Below are positions 20,477-31,553 of a stretch of 64,000 bases of DNA, piece after piece. Source of the stretch: Amblyomma americanum. Its lineage: Eukaryota; Arthropoda; Arachnida; Ixodida; Ixodidae. Under the pieces are notes generated by a model that was not told where the DNA came from, did no database searches, and was given only the letters and a program-made list of their open reading frames with translations. Position numbers and translations under genes: made by a program. The stretch is from assembly GCF_052857255.1 (NCBI RefSeq), contig NC_135497.1, forward strand, positions 349,200,799-349,264,798. The letters run 5' to 3'. The first letter of the stretch is position 1. Each line of letters begins with the position of its first letter.

Positions 20477-23159
20477 TTGTAGGTGGAGATTTTAACGCCC
20501 CACACCAGGCATGAGGCTACGCGTATCCCTCAAGTAAGGGCGATCGTCTTCAAACGACAACCTCTGATCTCAACTTCACGCTGATCACAGACCCGGAAAC
20601 TCCAACTAGATGTGGAACTTCCACATGTCGAGACACCACACCAGACCTCACATTCGTCCGAGGCCTTGAGAAATGTGCCTGGCACAATTCGGGCATAGAC
20701 CTTGGCAGTGACCGCTATATTCTCCGAATTGATACAGATACCGGGAAAGAAGCAAAGGGAGTACAAACTCATCGACTGGGACAAATTTCGTTCAATACGG
20801 ACGCAGCCATCCTACTCATCAGGGGCAAACACAAAGCACACGATAACGAGCTGGACCCAGTAGCTCAAAGCAGACATCATAGCCTCGGAACGAACGATTG
20901 CTACGGATGTTAAGGTAGAGAGAATGGACAGTCGGCTAGCGAATCTTCTCGAAACCAAACATTCCATTCCAGCCAGGTGGAAGGGTCAACGTTTTAGAAC
21001 AAGACTACGAAGATAACTTGGCGAACTAAACAAGACCATTGAAGAATACTGCGTGATTCTCAACCGACAATAATGGGACGAAGTGTGTAACTCCCTCAAC
21101 GGGCAAATACGCAGAGGGAGTAGGTAGGTGCTCATAAAACTCCTCCTCCATGAAAACGGAACAAAGTCCAAGACTATGCAACGGATCAGGCTAAGGAAAT
21201 AAGTGCACCGTGCGATTCAAAGCAGTACTGCCGAAGCACTTCCGGATGACCTTGCGAAACGGTACTTACCGCATAAATTGGGGCAACCTAGTAACTTACA
21301 AAAGACGAACTATGACGGTGCCCCAAACTAAGAGCTAGACAAGGAGTTCACAGACAGCGAAGTACGCTTCGCAATTCACGATCTCAACAGTAACTCTGCG
21401 GCAGGCCCCGATGGTGTCACAAATCGGGCTCTCCGAAATTTAGAGGACAACTCGGTAACATTCCTAACGCAAAAAAAAATCAACGAAGGCTGGAAAACTG
21501 GCCATTTACCTGCAGAGTGGAAACATGCCAACATGGTCATCATCCCAAAACCGGGCAAGCCGCAGGGCCTACCAAACTTAAAGCCAATCTCACTAACGTC
21601 CTGCCTAGAAAAGCTAGCGGAACCCGTCATCCTGAATAGACTATCAGAATACGTAGAAGAAAAGGAGTACTTCCCCTACAATATGATCGGCTTTAGGCCG
21701 GGCCTCTCTACGCAAGACGCTATGCTACGAATCAAGAAAAGTCTGCTGGATCGCCCCGCACTAGACACCAAGACGATACTCGGACTCGAGGAGGAGCATG
21801 ATTTTGACAACATCCACCATCAAATCATTCTCAAAGCCATATCTGACCACAATCTTGGAACATGCTTCTACCACTATGTCAAGACTTTTCTGGACGATCG
21901 AGCGGCCACTCTCCGGATAGGCGAGCACGTCTCGGAGAGCTTTTATCTGGGCGATAAGGGAACACCACAAGGCTCCGTGCTTTCGCCATTATAATTTAAC
22001 TTGGCGATGACAAAGCTCTCTTGCGCACTGGGTGAAATCGCCGATGTGGAGCACACCATATACGCAGACGATGTCACCATCTGGAGCACCGGTGGCAGCG
22101 ATGCGGAATTGGAAGCACGCATGCAAGAAGCCAACTCAGTTACCGAGGCCCATCTCACCCCAATGGGACTTCGCAGCTCTTCTAGAAGATCCGAGCTGCT
22201 CATCTACCACGCCTCATGACCAGGGCGCCCGTCCAACGACTGGCGCAAACACCACACTCCGTGCATAGAGTTACACGACATGGACGGAAATCGCATACCT
22301 ACGATTGACAAAATACGAATTCTAGGACTAACCATCCAATGGAATGGCTCCAACTGGGCGATGCTGGACAGCATCACGACGAAGATTGCGAACGCTATCC
22401 GAATGTTTGGGCGCATCATGAATAGAAACAGGGGAATGAGCGAGGACAACGCGATTAGAATGGTCCACGCTTTTGCACTCTGTCATATCACATACGTGGC
22501 TGCGATGCTTAACTGGAAAAAAAGAGTATCGTAAAAGGCTCGAAGTACACATACGCCGAAATTTCAAGACAGAGCTGGGGATCCCCGATAATGCCTCCAC
22601 TGATCTACTCTTACAGCTAGGAGTCCACAATACCCTTCACGAATTCATCGAGGCTCAGCACACGGCACAAATCACACGGTTATCAAGCATAAAAGCGGGC
22701 CGAGAGATTCTCGTCAAGCTCGGCCTGAACACCATAACAGAAAAGGACAACGTCCTGCAGTTCGCTAAGTCATGTGAGAAGCAATTAAAGTGCTCCCCTT
22801 CCCAAGAAATGTACACCCGGTCCACAATCAAGGGTGAAGACTTGCCCGTGCCAAAGCCCTCGCTGTGGATCCTGGAAGGTTTCCCGAATAGACAGCTTTC
22901 GAGGATGCAGCCTACATACCGGGAAAGCATGCCTACTCGGTAGCAGTAATCGATGGGCACGGGCGAACGCGCAACTCGCGTTTTACACCAAGAAGCCAGA
23001 GGTAGCCGAACAAGCAGCGATAGCACTAGCTCTCAGACTCGAGCTTCACAACAGTGTACAGCAACTCTAGAGCAGCCACACAAACTTTCGCGAAGGGCGG
23101 AATAGAGAAGACGACGCTACGAATCTTAGGCGGAAGTAACATCACCGATCACTCTATTG
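20477..23159 (+). pseudogene. LINE A ORF2: endonuclease end, RT and RNase H start
   Basis: After a frame change the text LIVGGDFNAPHQA-like continues the endonuclease, then TPDLTFVRG and DLGSDRY (the SDH motif altered to SDR). RT blocks are MVIIPKPGKPQGLPNLKPIS, GFRPGLSTQDAMLRI, a motif A region in which the aspartate context reads GLEEEHDFDNIH, GTPQGSVLSPL followed by a stop, and IYADDVTIW (motif C intact). RNase H begins near 22910 and is cut at 23159 just before VWVPAHMG. Several stops and shifts make it non-functional. Confidence 0.85.
23150..23159. repeat. Target-site duplication, left copy (CACTCTATTG)
   Basis: CACTCTATTG occurs immediately before the PLE concatemer and again immediately after it at 29137-29146. 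Removing the insert and one copy restores the LINE A RNase H reading HSIVWVPAHMG. Confidence 0.9.
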
Positions 23160-23271
23160 TTGAAAGATAAACTGGTAATGGCGCAAGGAACGGGGACACA
23201 GAAGGCACACAAAAGACAGGACTGACGCCAACTTACAACTGGGGTTTATTGCACCTAGCCTGCCTTTTATA

Positions 23272-23281
23272 CCACAACCAG
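23272..23281 (-). promoter_or_regulatory. TATA-like box in PLE unit 1 terminal region
   Basis: The minus strand reads TATAAAAGGC, followed about 10 bp later by CAATAAACC, which includes a polyadenylation-type AATAAA. The same pair occurs in units 2 and 3. In a tandem PLE array this region could drive the next unit, but here nothing lies downstream except LINE A. Confidence 0.55.
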
Positions 23282-23722
23282 GCCATATCAACAAATGCGT
23301 AAACGTTGTACATATCAAACGGCAATTCATGCGAACACTGGCAACAAAGGAACGCTGATCACTACGGAATCTAATCTACAGAGAGCTTGGGAAGCGAACT
23401 TCTTTTCTGACCAGCAGAAATAATAACAACATCATCCAAGGGGCAAGACAAGTCCACTCTATCAATTTATGAAACGCGTGAAGAAGGCGAAAAAGAGCAC
23501 GAATTGAACGACAAAGAGATAAAACCACGTGAAAAAAGGTGACAATAATGAGAGATGAAGTCTGAAGATACAGCGCCTAGCATCAAGTGATAAAAACTGA
23601 ATATCATTCCTGTAAAAAACAGTCGTCTTAGCGTCTAAAAAACTAAAAATTGTAAAACACCGAAAGAAAGGACGAAACAAGAGCACAAAACCAAGGGAAA
23701 TCTGGGAACTACAAAAAACCTT

Positions 23723-24262
23723 CTATAAAAGACTTCTCGGCACTGCTAAGAATAATTGAAGGCCTGCTAACGCATTTGTTTCCAGCTTTTTTGATGAAAT
23801 ATGCCTCAACAATCTCTCAGTTTTATCTTTTCCACTCTTCAAAAATCTAGTTTTGTCGAATTCGGGACGGCACTTAGAACAGTTATTGCAGTGGTCAACG
23901 AGGAAGCTCCTTTCGTTGTTGCGCAAGTTTCGGGAATGTTCACTTGCACGCTCATTAAAACAACGACCTGTTTGCCCGATGTAAACGAGGCCACAGCTAA
24001 GCGGTATCTCATAAACCACTTGTGTCCTGCATTGCGTGAACTTTTTTTGGTGTTTTATAGTGCAAGCCGGCCGCTTTTCACTGTTGGTCATGGCACAAAG
24101 TCTTGAAAGCTTACAAGGCGCGGTGAATACAACCTGAACATTGTGTCCGCTCGCTATTTTCTTATTATACGACACCTTGTGAATATACGGTATTACTGTT
24201 ACTGATGAATGCGAAACCGGCTCCCTGATGCGAGTGAGTTGCTTAAGTATCTGCAAAAGCAT
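23723..24262 (-). pseudogene. PLE unit 1 GIY-YIG endonuclease
   Basis: The 179-codon frame gives SSVTVIPYIHKVS, a linker with CKLSRLCAMTN, then VVYEIPLSCGLVYIGQTGRC (GIY-YIG signature with YIG intact), CFNERASEHSRNLRNNERSF and DHCNNCSKCRPEFDKTRFL with the histidine and cysteines of the PLE zinc-binding segment. The domain nicks DNA for target-primed reverse transcription. The C-terminus is shifted near residue 150 (KDKTERLLRHISSKK against KDKTEREIVEAYFIKK in unit 2). A shift also separates it from the RT. Confidence 0.9.
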
Positions 24263-24337
24263 TTCGCAAACCGCTGAAATTAGACAAAGCGGATAACCTG
24301 CCTGTTTTTGCCTTTCAACTTGAGTGCGAAAGCTTGT

Positions 24338-24685
24338 TCACAACAGCATATGGGGGCAGGATTTGTTTAAGGAAGATTGCAGGGAGTTAGAAACAATCGC
24401 GCGTTTCACAAGCTTTGAATGAGCGCTGTCAAATGGTAGCAAGCCTTTCTTAGAACGCGGGTTGTACATCCAACAGAGACCTTTTTTCGGAAACAATAAC
24501 TTGATATCTAAAAACTGGAGTTGGCCGTCCGTAGGGACCTCCTTGGTAAACGTGAGACCCTGGCCGTTGCTTGAGAAAACGGACACAATCCTCGTGACGG
24601 CAGCGTCTAAATCTTGTTCCGGATTGTCCTTCATAATGACCAAGAAATCGTCGACATACCGGTGTATGGAATACATGAGGGTCAC
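24338..24685 (-). pseudogene. PLE unit 1 RT, C-terminal part with YVDD
   Basis: The frame reads IHRYVDDFLVIMKDNPEQDL (motif C), then VPTDGQLQFLDIKLLF and PFDSAHSKLVKRAIV. Unit 2 has two extra bases here (GGAAACTACATG against GGAATACATG near 24669), so unit 1 carries a 2-bp deletion that throws YVDD out of frame with the rest of the RT. Confidence 0.9.
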
Positions 24686-24689
24686 TGAT

Positions 24690-25922
24690 ATGTCTGCTGA
24701 TGTCCGCTCCTACCACTGAAAGGAAGATGTCGCAAAGGACGGGTGCAACAGAAGAGCCGATGCAGATTCCTTTCTTCTGGACGTAGAACTTTCCCTCGTA
24801 GGAAATTGCGGTGGATTTAAAGTAGAATTCTAATAGCGTAATGAAATTATCAGTGCTCATTCCAGCGGCATTTTGGAAGCGAACTTCTCCTGTAGATAGG
24901 GTTTTATCCCGGACCGCTCTTAGGAGTCCTTGGTGAGGAACCGAATAGTACAGTTCCTCTATGTCAATAGAGAACGCGGTGTACTTGTGGGCGGGCAAAG
25001 CCTCTAAATGCTTAATAACGTCCGATGAACTGCGCACAAGGAAAGGGTCATCGGTTACCAGGGTGCCAAGGTTTGTCTGGAGGTAGCGGCTAACGAGACG
25101 TTGCCAAGTTGCTTTTTCTGACACGATGGTGCGCAGCGAAAATCCAGGCTTGTGGGTCTTTACAGTGAAGAACACTTCAAGAAATCCTCCCTTTTCACCC
25201 TTTGCCAATTCCTTAATGCCTTCTAGATGCAACTCTTCTAGGATTTGAAGAGCTTCTCCTTTTTGTTTTCGAACTTTAAACGGGACCTGTTTGAAGTTTT
25301 TGTGAATTGCAGCCAATGCCTTTTTACGGAATACACCAGCGGACAGGAGAGCAAAGCAACCCTCCTTATCAGCCTGTAGCGGTACGAGATCATTCTCCTT
25401 TAGTGCAGTTGAAAGCTTCTGCAATGGCGGCTTTTTCGAACGACAGCCATGTGCTGTGGCCTTCAGGCAAGCAACGCAGTCGCTTATGATTCTTCCTTTT
25501 TCCTGGTCTGGGGCATTGTTAGCCACCCTTCTTACCATGGCAAGTAGCTCTTGACGCTGAGCACAAGGAGCCAGGCTGAACATTGGGCCTTTTTCCAAAA
25601 TCCGTTGGACTTTTTCAGGCAGAACTGCATTTCCTAGCATGGTTAGCTGCATGGGGCTTTCAGCAGGCTGCCTCTTTTCACGGGGAATAAGGCTCAAAAG
25701 AGCACGCTGCCAGAGAAACTCTGTAGAACTTGCCGCCCTACACTTCATCTCTTGAAAACGCCGGTTTTCCTTGGCAGGTTTACTTCCTAACACGACGAGG
25801 ACACGAAGCCAGTCTTGGTACATTCGTACTTGCCTCCAATACTCAGACTTGAGTATCTTGCAGACGCGCCTGACGTGCCCCCAAGATGGCTGCAGAACAC
25901 CGAATAATAACTGAACCTCCAA
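24690..25922 (-). pseudogene. PLE unit 1 RT, N-terminal part and upstream region
   Basis: This is most of a 490-codon open frame (24450-25922) that reads correctly down to about 24690. It has a basic N-terminal region of about 180 residues, DLVPLQADKEGCFALLSAGV, a second helix-rich block, then FFTVKTHKPGFSLRTIVS (RT start), TAFSIDIEELYYSVP (motif A with its aspartate) and KGICIGSSVAPVLCDIFLS (motif B). It is the best-preserved PLE RT in the window. The frame breaks at the 2-bp deletion before YVDD, so the last 80 codons of the open frame are out of phase. Confidence 0.9.
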
Positions 25923-26646
25923 AGGAACCTTTTTTGCGTTTCAAGCAGTAGGAGACCACTCGAGACTGGCACGTTGAGACGGCAATCAGGTTGAGACACG
26001 TAATGGCAGGTTCGGTGCGGAAGCTTCGAAAGAGGAAAGGGCCCATTGTAGGAGAAATATGGTCAAGTAAAACTCTTGTTTGGGCTAGTTGGTTCATGTT
26101 GAAAGAAAAACTGGTAATGGCGCAAGAAACGGGGACACAGAAGGCACACAAAAGACAGGACTGACGCCAACTTACAACTGGGGTTTATTGCACCTAGCCT
26201 GCCTTTTATACCACAACCAGGCCATATCAACAAATGCGTAAACGTTGTACATATCAAACGGCAATTCATGCGAACACTGTCAACAAAGTAACGCTGATCA
26301 CTACAGAATCTAATCTACACAGAGCTTGGGAAGCCAACTTCTTTTCTGGCCAGCAGAAATAATAACAACATCATCCAAGGGGCAAGACAAGTCCACACTA
26401 TCAATTTATGAAACGCGTGAAGAAGGCAAAAAAGAGCACGAATTGAACGACAATGAGATAAAACCACGTGAAAAAGATGACAATAATGAGGGATGAAGTC
26501 TGAAGATACAGCGCCTAGCGTCAAGTGATACAAACTGAATATCATTCCTGTAAAAAACAGTCGTCTTAGTGTCTAAAAAACTAAAAATTGTGAAACACCG
26601 AAGGAAAGGACGAAACAAGAGCACAAAACCAAGGGAAATCTGCGAA

Positions 26647-27207
26647 CTACAAAAAACATTCTATAAAAGACGTCTCGGCACTGCTAAGAATAATGGAAGG
26701 CCTGCTAACGCATTTGTTTCCAGCTTTTTTGATGAAATATGCCTCAACAATCTCTCTCTCAGTTTTATCTTTTCCACTCTTCAAAAATCTAGTTTTGTCG
26801 AATTCGGGACGGCACTTAGAACAGCTATTGCAGTGGTCAACGAGGAAGCTCCTTTCGTTGTTGCGCAAGTTTCGGGAATGTTCACTTGCACGCTCATTAA
26901 AACAACGACCTGTTTGCCCGATGTAAACGAGGCCACAGCTAAGCGGTATCTCATAAACCACTTGTGTCCTGCATTGCGTGAACTTTTTTTGGTATTTTAT
27001 ACTGCAAGCCGGCCGCTTTTCTCTGTTGGTCATGGCATAAAGTCTTGAAAGCTTACAAGGCGCGGAGAATACAACCTGAACATTGTGTCTGCTCGCCATT
27101 TTCTTAATATTATGCGACACCTTTTGAATATACGGTATTACTGTTACTGATGAATGCGAAACCGGCTCACTGATGCGAGTGAGTTGCTTAAGTTTCTGCA
27201 AAAGCAT
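26647..27207 (-). pseudogene. PLE unit 2 GIY-YIG endonuclease
   Basis: The frame of 186 codons contains SLSCGLVYIGQTGRC-type signature text (PLSCGLVYIGQTGRC), CFNERASEHSRNLRN and a full C-terminus KDKTEREIVEAYFIKKAGNK, better preserved than in unit 1. It is not fused to the RT: a shift lies between 27207 and 27238. Confidence 0.9.
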
Positions 27208-27237
27208 TTCGCAAACCGCCGAAATTAAACAAAGCGG

Positions 27238-27977
27238 TTAACCTGCCTGTTTTTGCCTTTCAACTTGAGTGCGAAAGCTTGTTGACAACTTGTGGGGGCA
27301 GTATTTGTTTAAGGAAGATTGCAGGGAGTTAGAAACAATTGCGCGTTTCACAAGCTTTGAATGAGCGCTGTCAAATGGTAGCAAGCCTTTCTTAGAACGC
27401 GGGTTGTACATCCAACAGAGACCTTTTTCCGGAAACAATAACTTGATATCTAAAAACTGGAGTTGGCCGTCCGTAGGGACCTCCTTGTTAGACGTGAGAC
27501 CCTGGCCGTTGCTTGAGAAAACGGACACAATCCTCGTGACGGCAGCGTCTAAATCCTGTTCCGGATTGTCCTTCATAATGACCAAGAAATCGTCGACATA
27601 CCTGTGTATGGAAACTACATGAGGGTCACTGATATGTCTGCTGATGTCCGCTCCTACCACTGAAAGGAAGATGTCGCAAAGGATGGGTGCAACAGAAGAG
27701 CCGATGCAGATTCCTTTCTTCTGGACGTAGAACTTTCCCTCGTAGGAAATTCGGTGGATTTTAAGTAGAATTCTAATAGCGTAATGAAATTATCAGTGCT
27801 TATTCCAGCGGCATTTTGGAATCGAACTTCTGTAGATAGGGTTTTATCCCTGACCGCTCTTAGGAGTCCTTGGTGAGGAACCGAGTAGTACAGTTCCTCT
27901 ATGTCAATGGAGAACGCGGTGTACTTGTGGGCGGGCAAAGCCTCTAAATGCTTAATAACGTCCGATGAACTGCGCAC
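27238..27977 (-). pseudogene. PLE unit 2 RT, C-terminal half
   Basis: Two frames cover the RT. 27654-27977 reads AFSIDIEELYYSVP (motif A) and shifts within GKFYVQKKG because of an indel near 27750. 27238-27660 reads DPHVVSIHRYVDDFLVIM (motif C intact) and continues to KLVKRAIV. The N-terminal half is absent because the unit is truncated at 28050. Confidence 0.88.
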
Positions 27978-28160
27978 AAGGAAAGGGTCATCGGTTACCA
28001 GGGTGCCAAGGTTTGTCTGGAGGTAGCGGCTAACGAGACGTTGCCAAGTTCCTTAATAAGTAATACCGTATATTCACAAGGTGTCGCATAATATTAAGAA
28101 AATAGCGAGCAGACACAATGTTCAGGTTGTATTCACCGCGCCTTGTAAGCTTTCAAGACT

Positions 28161-28553
28161 TTGTGTCATGACCAACAGAGAAAAGCGGCCGGCTTGCACT
28201 ATAAAACATCAAAAAAGTTCACGCAATGCAGGACACAAGTGGTTTATGAGATACCGCTTAGCTGTGGCCTCGTTTACATCGAGCAAACAGGTAGTTGTTT
28301 TAATGAGCGTGGAAGTGAACTTTCCCGAAACTTGCGCAACAACGAAAGGAGCTTCCTCGTTGACCACTGCAATAGCTGTTCTAATTGCCGTCCCGAATTC
28401 GACAAAACTAGATTTTTGAAGATTAGAAAAGATAAAACTGAAAGAGAGATTGTTGAGGCATATTTCATCAAAAAAGCTGGAAGCAAATGCGTTAGCAGGC
28501 CTTCCATTATTCTTAGCAGTGCCGAAACGTCTTTTATAGAAGGTTTTTTGTAG
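28161..28553 (+). pseudogene. PLE unit 3 GIY-YIG endonuclease
   Basis: The 130-codon frame reads KKFTQCRTQVVYEIPL, SCGLVYIEQTGSCFNERG and HCNSCSNCRPEFDKTRFL, then REIVEAYFIKKAGSK. The glycine of YIG is replaced by glutamate (YIE) and the next arginine by serine, so two signature residues are lost. The 5' part of the domain lies in another frame from 28081. Confidence 0.88.
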
Positions 28554-28990
28554 TTCGCAGATTTCCCTTGGTTTTGTGCTCTTGTTTCGTCCTTTCTTTC
28601 GGTGTTTTAGAATTTTTAGTTTTTTAGACGCTAAGACGACTGTTTTTTACAGGAATGATATTCAGTTTTTATCACTTGACGCTAGGCGCTGTATCTTCAG
28701 ACTTCATCCCTCATTATTGTCATCTTTTTTCACGTGGTTTTATCTCATTGTCGTTCAATTCGTGCTCTTTTTTGCCTTCTTCACGCGTTTCATAAATTGA
28801 TAGTGTGGACTTGTCTTGCCCCTTGGATGATGATGTTATTATTTCTGCTGGCCAGAAAAGAAGTTGGCTTCCCAAGCTCTGTGTAGATTAGATTCTGTAG
28901 TGATCAGCGTTACTTTTTTGCCAGTGTTCGCATGAATTGCCGTTTGATATGTACAACGTTTACGCATTTGTTGATATGGCTTGGCTGTGG

Positions 28991-29000
28991 TATAAAAGGC
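28991..29000 (+). promoter_or_regulatory. TATA-like box in PLE unit 3 pseudo-LTR
   Basis: TATAAAAGGC is followed by CAATAAACCCC at about 29011. Same arrangement as in the other two units. Confidence 0.5.
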
Positions 29001-29136
29001 AGGCTAGGTGCAATAAACCCCAGTTGTAATTTGGCGTCAGTCCTGTCTTTTGTGTGCCTTCTGTGTCCCCGTTTCTTGCGCCATTACCAGTTTTTCTTTC
29101 AACATGAACCAACTCGCCCAAACTAGAGTTTTACTT

Positions 29137-29226
29137 CACTCTATTGTATGGGTCCCTGCACACATGGGTAGCTTAGGGGGTGGTCTGCGGAATCTCATCG
29201 AGATCGCACACGACCCTTATGAAAAT
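29137..29226 (+). pseudogene. LINE A RNase H, continuation after the PLE insert
   Basis: The frame reads HSIVWVPAHMGSLGGGLRNL, then IEIAHDPYENG. VWVPAHMG...NEIAH is the conserved end of LINE RNase H, directly continuing the reading broken at 23159. After the IAHD block the sequence passes into the GTCTATAGAC array. The expected next block, an (A)REATRGL-type end, is found at 43217. Confidence 0.85.
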
Positions 29227-30013
29227 GGTCTATAGACTGTCTATAGACTTTTTATAGACTCTATAGACGCCCTTTAGAATGAATTTTTCAATAAACAGTC
29301 TATAGAGAATCTGTAGACTAAAGTTTATAACCACTCTAATTTCCTTTTGCCTATAGATGGTCCATAGACTACCTATAGACTGAAGTCTATAACCGCATCA
29401 ATTTCCTTCTTTCTATAGATGGTCCATAGACTATCTATAGACTATTGTCTATAACACATAATTTTCCTTTGTCTACAGGCGGTCAATAGATTATCTATAG
29501 ACTAAAGTCTATAACCGCCATATTTCTTTTTGTCCATAGACTGTCTATAGATCATCTATATACTAAAGTCCATAACAGAAATAATTTTCCTTTGTCTATA
29601 TTCAGTCAATAGATTATCTATAGATTAAAGTCTATAACAGCCCTAATTTCTTTCCGTCTATAGGTGGTCCATAGACTATCTATACACTAAAGTCTATAAC
29701 CGCCTTAATTTTCTTCTGTCTATAGATGGTTCATAGAATATCTGCAGACTAGTCTGTAACAGACAAAAGCTTTTTGTCTATAGACGGTCAATAGATTAGC
29801 TATAGACTAATGTCTATAACAAACATAATTTCCCTTTGTCTACTGACGGTCAATAGATTATCTTTAGACTAAAGTCTATAACCGCCTTATTTCCTTTTGT
29901 CCATAGACTGTCTATAGATCATCTATATACTAAAGTCCATAACAGAGATAATTTTCCTTTGTCTATTTTCAGTCAATAGATTATCTATAGATTAAAGTCT
30001 ATAACAGCCCTAA
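29227..30013. repeat. GTCTATAGAC-based tandem array, left part
   Basis: About 12 units of roughly 61 bp each contain one or more copies of the perfect palindrome GTCTATAGAC or close variants, separated by AT-rich spacers such as ATAACAGCCCTAATTTC and ATAACCGCCTTA. The spacers recur in a fixed order of about six units (roughly 370 bp), a higher-order repeat. The array is cut at ATAACAGCCCTAA (30013) by the duplicated segment. Confidence 0.92.
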
Positions 30014-30109
30014 GGAATGGGGAAAAAGTCGTCGACGCCGCTCCGCGACATGTTTCTGGGAAACAAAAGTCAAAGCTGGACAGGGCAGGCATGAACTTTG
30101 TGACAGTGT

Positions 30110-31484
30110 TTATAAAGACTTCTCGAAGGCATTCGATAGCATAAACTATGTAACTTTGTTAAAAAAAAAACTGGAAGTATATGGAATACGTGAAATAACT
30201 CTCGAACTCGTAGTCTTACCTCGAAAACAGAATGCAGTTTGTTTCCATGCAGGAAATTTTATCCACTTGCCAACCAATAAAAGCAGGTGTCCCCCAAGGG
30301 AGCATACTTGGCCCACTAATATTTTTTTTACATAAATGATATTACGAGTATTAGTTGCAACGCAGAATACGTAACATATGCAGATGACACGACAATATTT
30401 TTCGCAGTCGTTCCTATCATTCTCTTCAATCCCAAATAAACAACACTCTTGAATAACTGGCCACCTGGAGTGCAATAAATTTTTACAGATTAATGTTAAT
30501 AAAACAAAGGCAAATATTTTCACTACCAGACAAGCAGCCAGCGCTCCAAAGATGACGTCCACCTTAGGCGACGCAGATATAGAAATCGTAGATTCTGTCA
30601 AATGTCTTGTCCACTTTCACAAAAATATGTCCTGGGACACGCACGTTGACCACGTGACCACACAGATTGCAAAAGGTGCTGGCGTCATAACTAAATATAA
30701 ATCGTACTTACCGACGGCTGTTAAATTACACATTTACAATTCACTTTTCCTTTCACATGTTCACTACTGTCTCTTAGTGTGGGGCAAACAACAATTGCTA
30801 ATTCAAATCGCATACATGTCCTACAGAAAAGAGCGATCGGCAGCATAGCAAATGTTCATTATCGTGAACACACGCCCGAACTTTTCATTAAATTTGACAT
30901 TCTTTCCATCCATCATATGAACTCATTCTACCTTGCAAAGCGATATAAGTATGACTCGCATGAAATTCTCCGTACACTTGCAAACTTGCCCCTCAAACCT
31001 GACCGTACAATACACGCACTAATCAAATTTGGAAAATTCCTTACTCCCGTTTAAAACTTTCTGAGCAAATGCTCTGTCATGACCTACCGACCCTACTAAA
31101 CAACCTTTATTGTCAGGGAATAAACATAGGCACCATTAAAAAGAATATACTTAAGTCCTTCTTTGTAACGCGAGAGTGAGCGTGTATGAAATTGTTTCAT
31201 GTACTTAGAAATTCTCTTCCCATTGTAAAATTGGTGTTATATAATGGCTGCCTTGTATATATTGACTTTTAATTGTGGCTCGAGGATGAGTGTATATTAT
31301 TTTGTATTGCATATTATACGTACTGACTGTTACACTTTCTAATGTTTAAAGATGTATATTTCTAAATCTTCCACTGTATATGCCTTGAAATTAGGGGGCT
31401 CGAAGCTCGTCAAATGGAAACTTCCACTTTTTTCTTCGAGCCCTCCTCCTCCGTTAACCTTTTTCTGAGAAATAAATAAAATAC

Positions 31485-31553
<69 letters not shown>
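30110..31553 (+). pseudogene. CR1/L2-like LINE RT end and 3'UTR, duplicated copy
   Basis: The text matches 15840-17126: SFHAGNFIHLPTNKS-type region, YADDTTIFF (motif C, here YADDTT), HVLQKRAIGSI and HALIKFGKFLTPV. The 3'UTR from 31050 to 31240 is complete here. It ends in (GATT)n at 31485-31553. Stops and shifts are mostly shared with copy 1. Confidence 0.85.

Larger units (their letters stand above)
15749..20548. repeat. Segmental duplication, copy 1 (partner at 30014-34959)
   Basis: From inside the LTR through the host LINE 3' end, a minus-strand LINE and the start of LINE A, this 4.8-kb stretch matches 30014-34959 in the same order and orientation with only scattered differences. The match begins near GGGGAAAAAGTCG and stops at CGATCGTC (20541-20548). 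Copy 1 has lost about 200 bp of LINE 3'UTR near 16785 and carries a longer (GATT)n tract. Confidence 0.92.
19740..23159 (+). mobile_element. LINE A: I-type LINE (5'-truncated), first segment
   Basis: The element starts within the end of ORF1 and runs through endonuclease, RT and most of RNase H to 23159, where a PLE concatemer interrupts it. It resumes at 29137-29226, and probably again at 43213-43800. Upstream 19390-19740 is AT-rich with no recognised content. The part to 20548 is also present at 34140-34959. Confidence 0.88.
23160..26093 (-). mobile_element. PLE unit 1, near full length
   Basis: On the minus strand it starts at about 26093 with CATGAACCAACTAGCCC, encodes the RT then the GIY-YIG domain, and ends at 23160 with CCATTACCAGTTTATCTTTC. 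Unit 2, upstream on this strand, supplies the promoter-bearing pseudo-LTR. The coding region has a small number of shifts, so it is a fairly young copy. Confidence 0.9.
26094..28050 (-). mobile_element. PLE unit 2, 5'-truncated
   Basis: It is nearly identical to 23160-25110 of unit 1 and ends, on its 5' side, within the RT at CCAAGTT (28050), where it meets unit 3 head to head. Its 3' end joins the start of unit 1 at CTTTCAACATGAACC. A TATAAAAGGC lies at 26211-26220 on the minus strand. Confidence 0.9.
23160..29136. mobile_element. PLE concatemer: three units inserted in LINE A
   Basis: The 5,977-bp insert has three copies of one PLE subfamily: unit 1 (23160-26093, minus, longest), unit 2 (26094-28050, minus, 5'-truncated inside RT) and unit 3 (28051-29136, plus, 5'-truncated before the endonuclease). 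Units 2 and 1 are in direct tandem; units 2 and 3 are joined 5' to 5'. The only target duplication surrounds all three. Tandem units with pseudo-LTRs and inverted truncated copies are known features of PLEs. Confidence 0.92.
28051..29136 (+). mobile_element. PLE unit 3, inverted, endonuclease half only
   Basis: On the plus strand it begins near GTAATACCGTATATTCACAAGG (28060), just upstream of the endonuclease, and runs through the endonuclease, 3'UTR and pseudo-LTR. Its 3' end extends about 36 bp past the point where unit 1 stops. That extension (CATGAACCAACTCGCCC...) matches the start of unit 1. A TATAAAAGGC lies at 28991-29000. Confidence 0.9.

Noticed and set aside
24199..24225. Hammerhead-ribozyme-like words (CTGATGA...GAAA) in the PLE region
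   Set aside because: They lie on the strand opposite to the element, inside antisense of the endonuclease coding sequence, and I could not form the required stems. The same words in other copies are explained by coding conservation.
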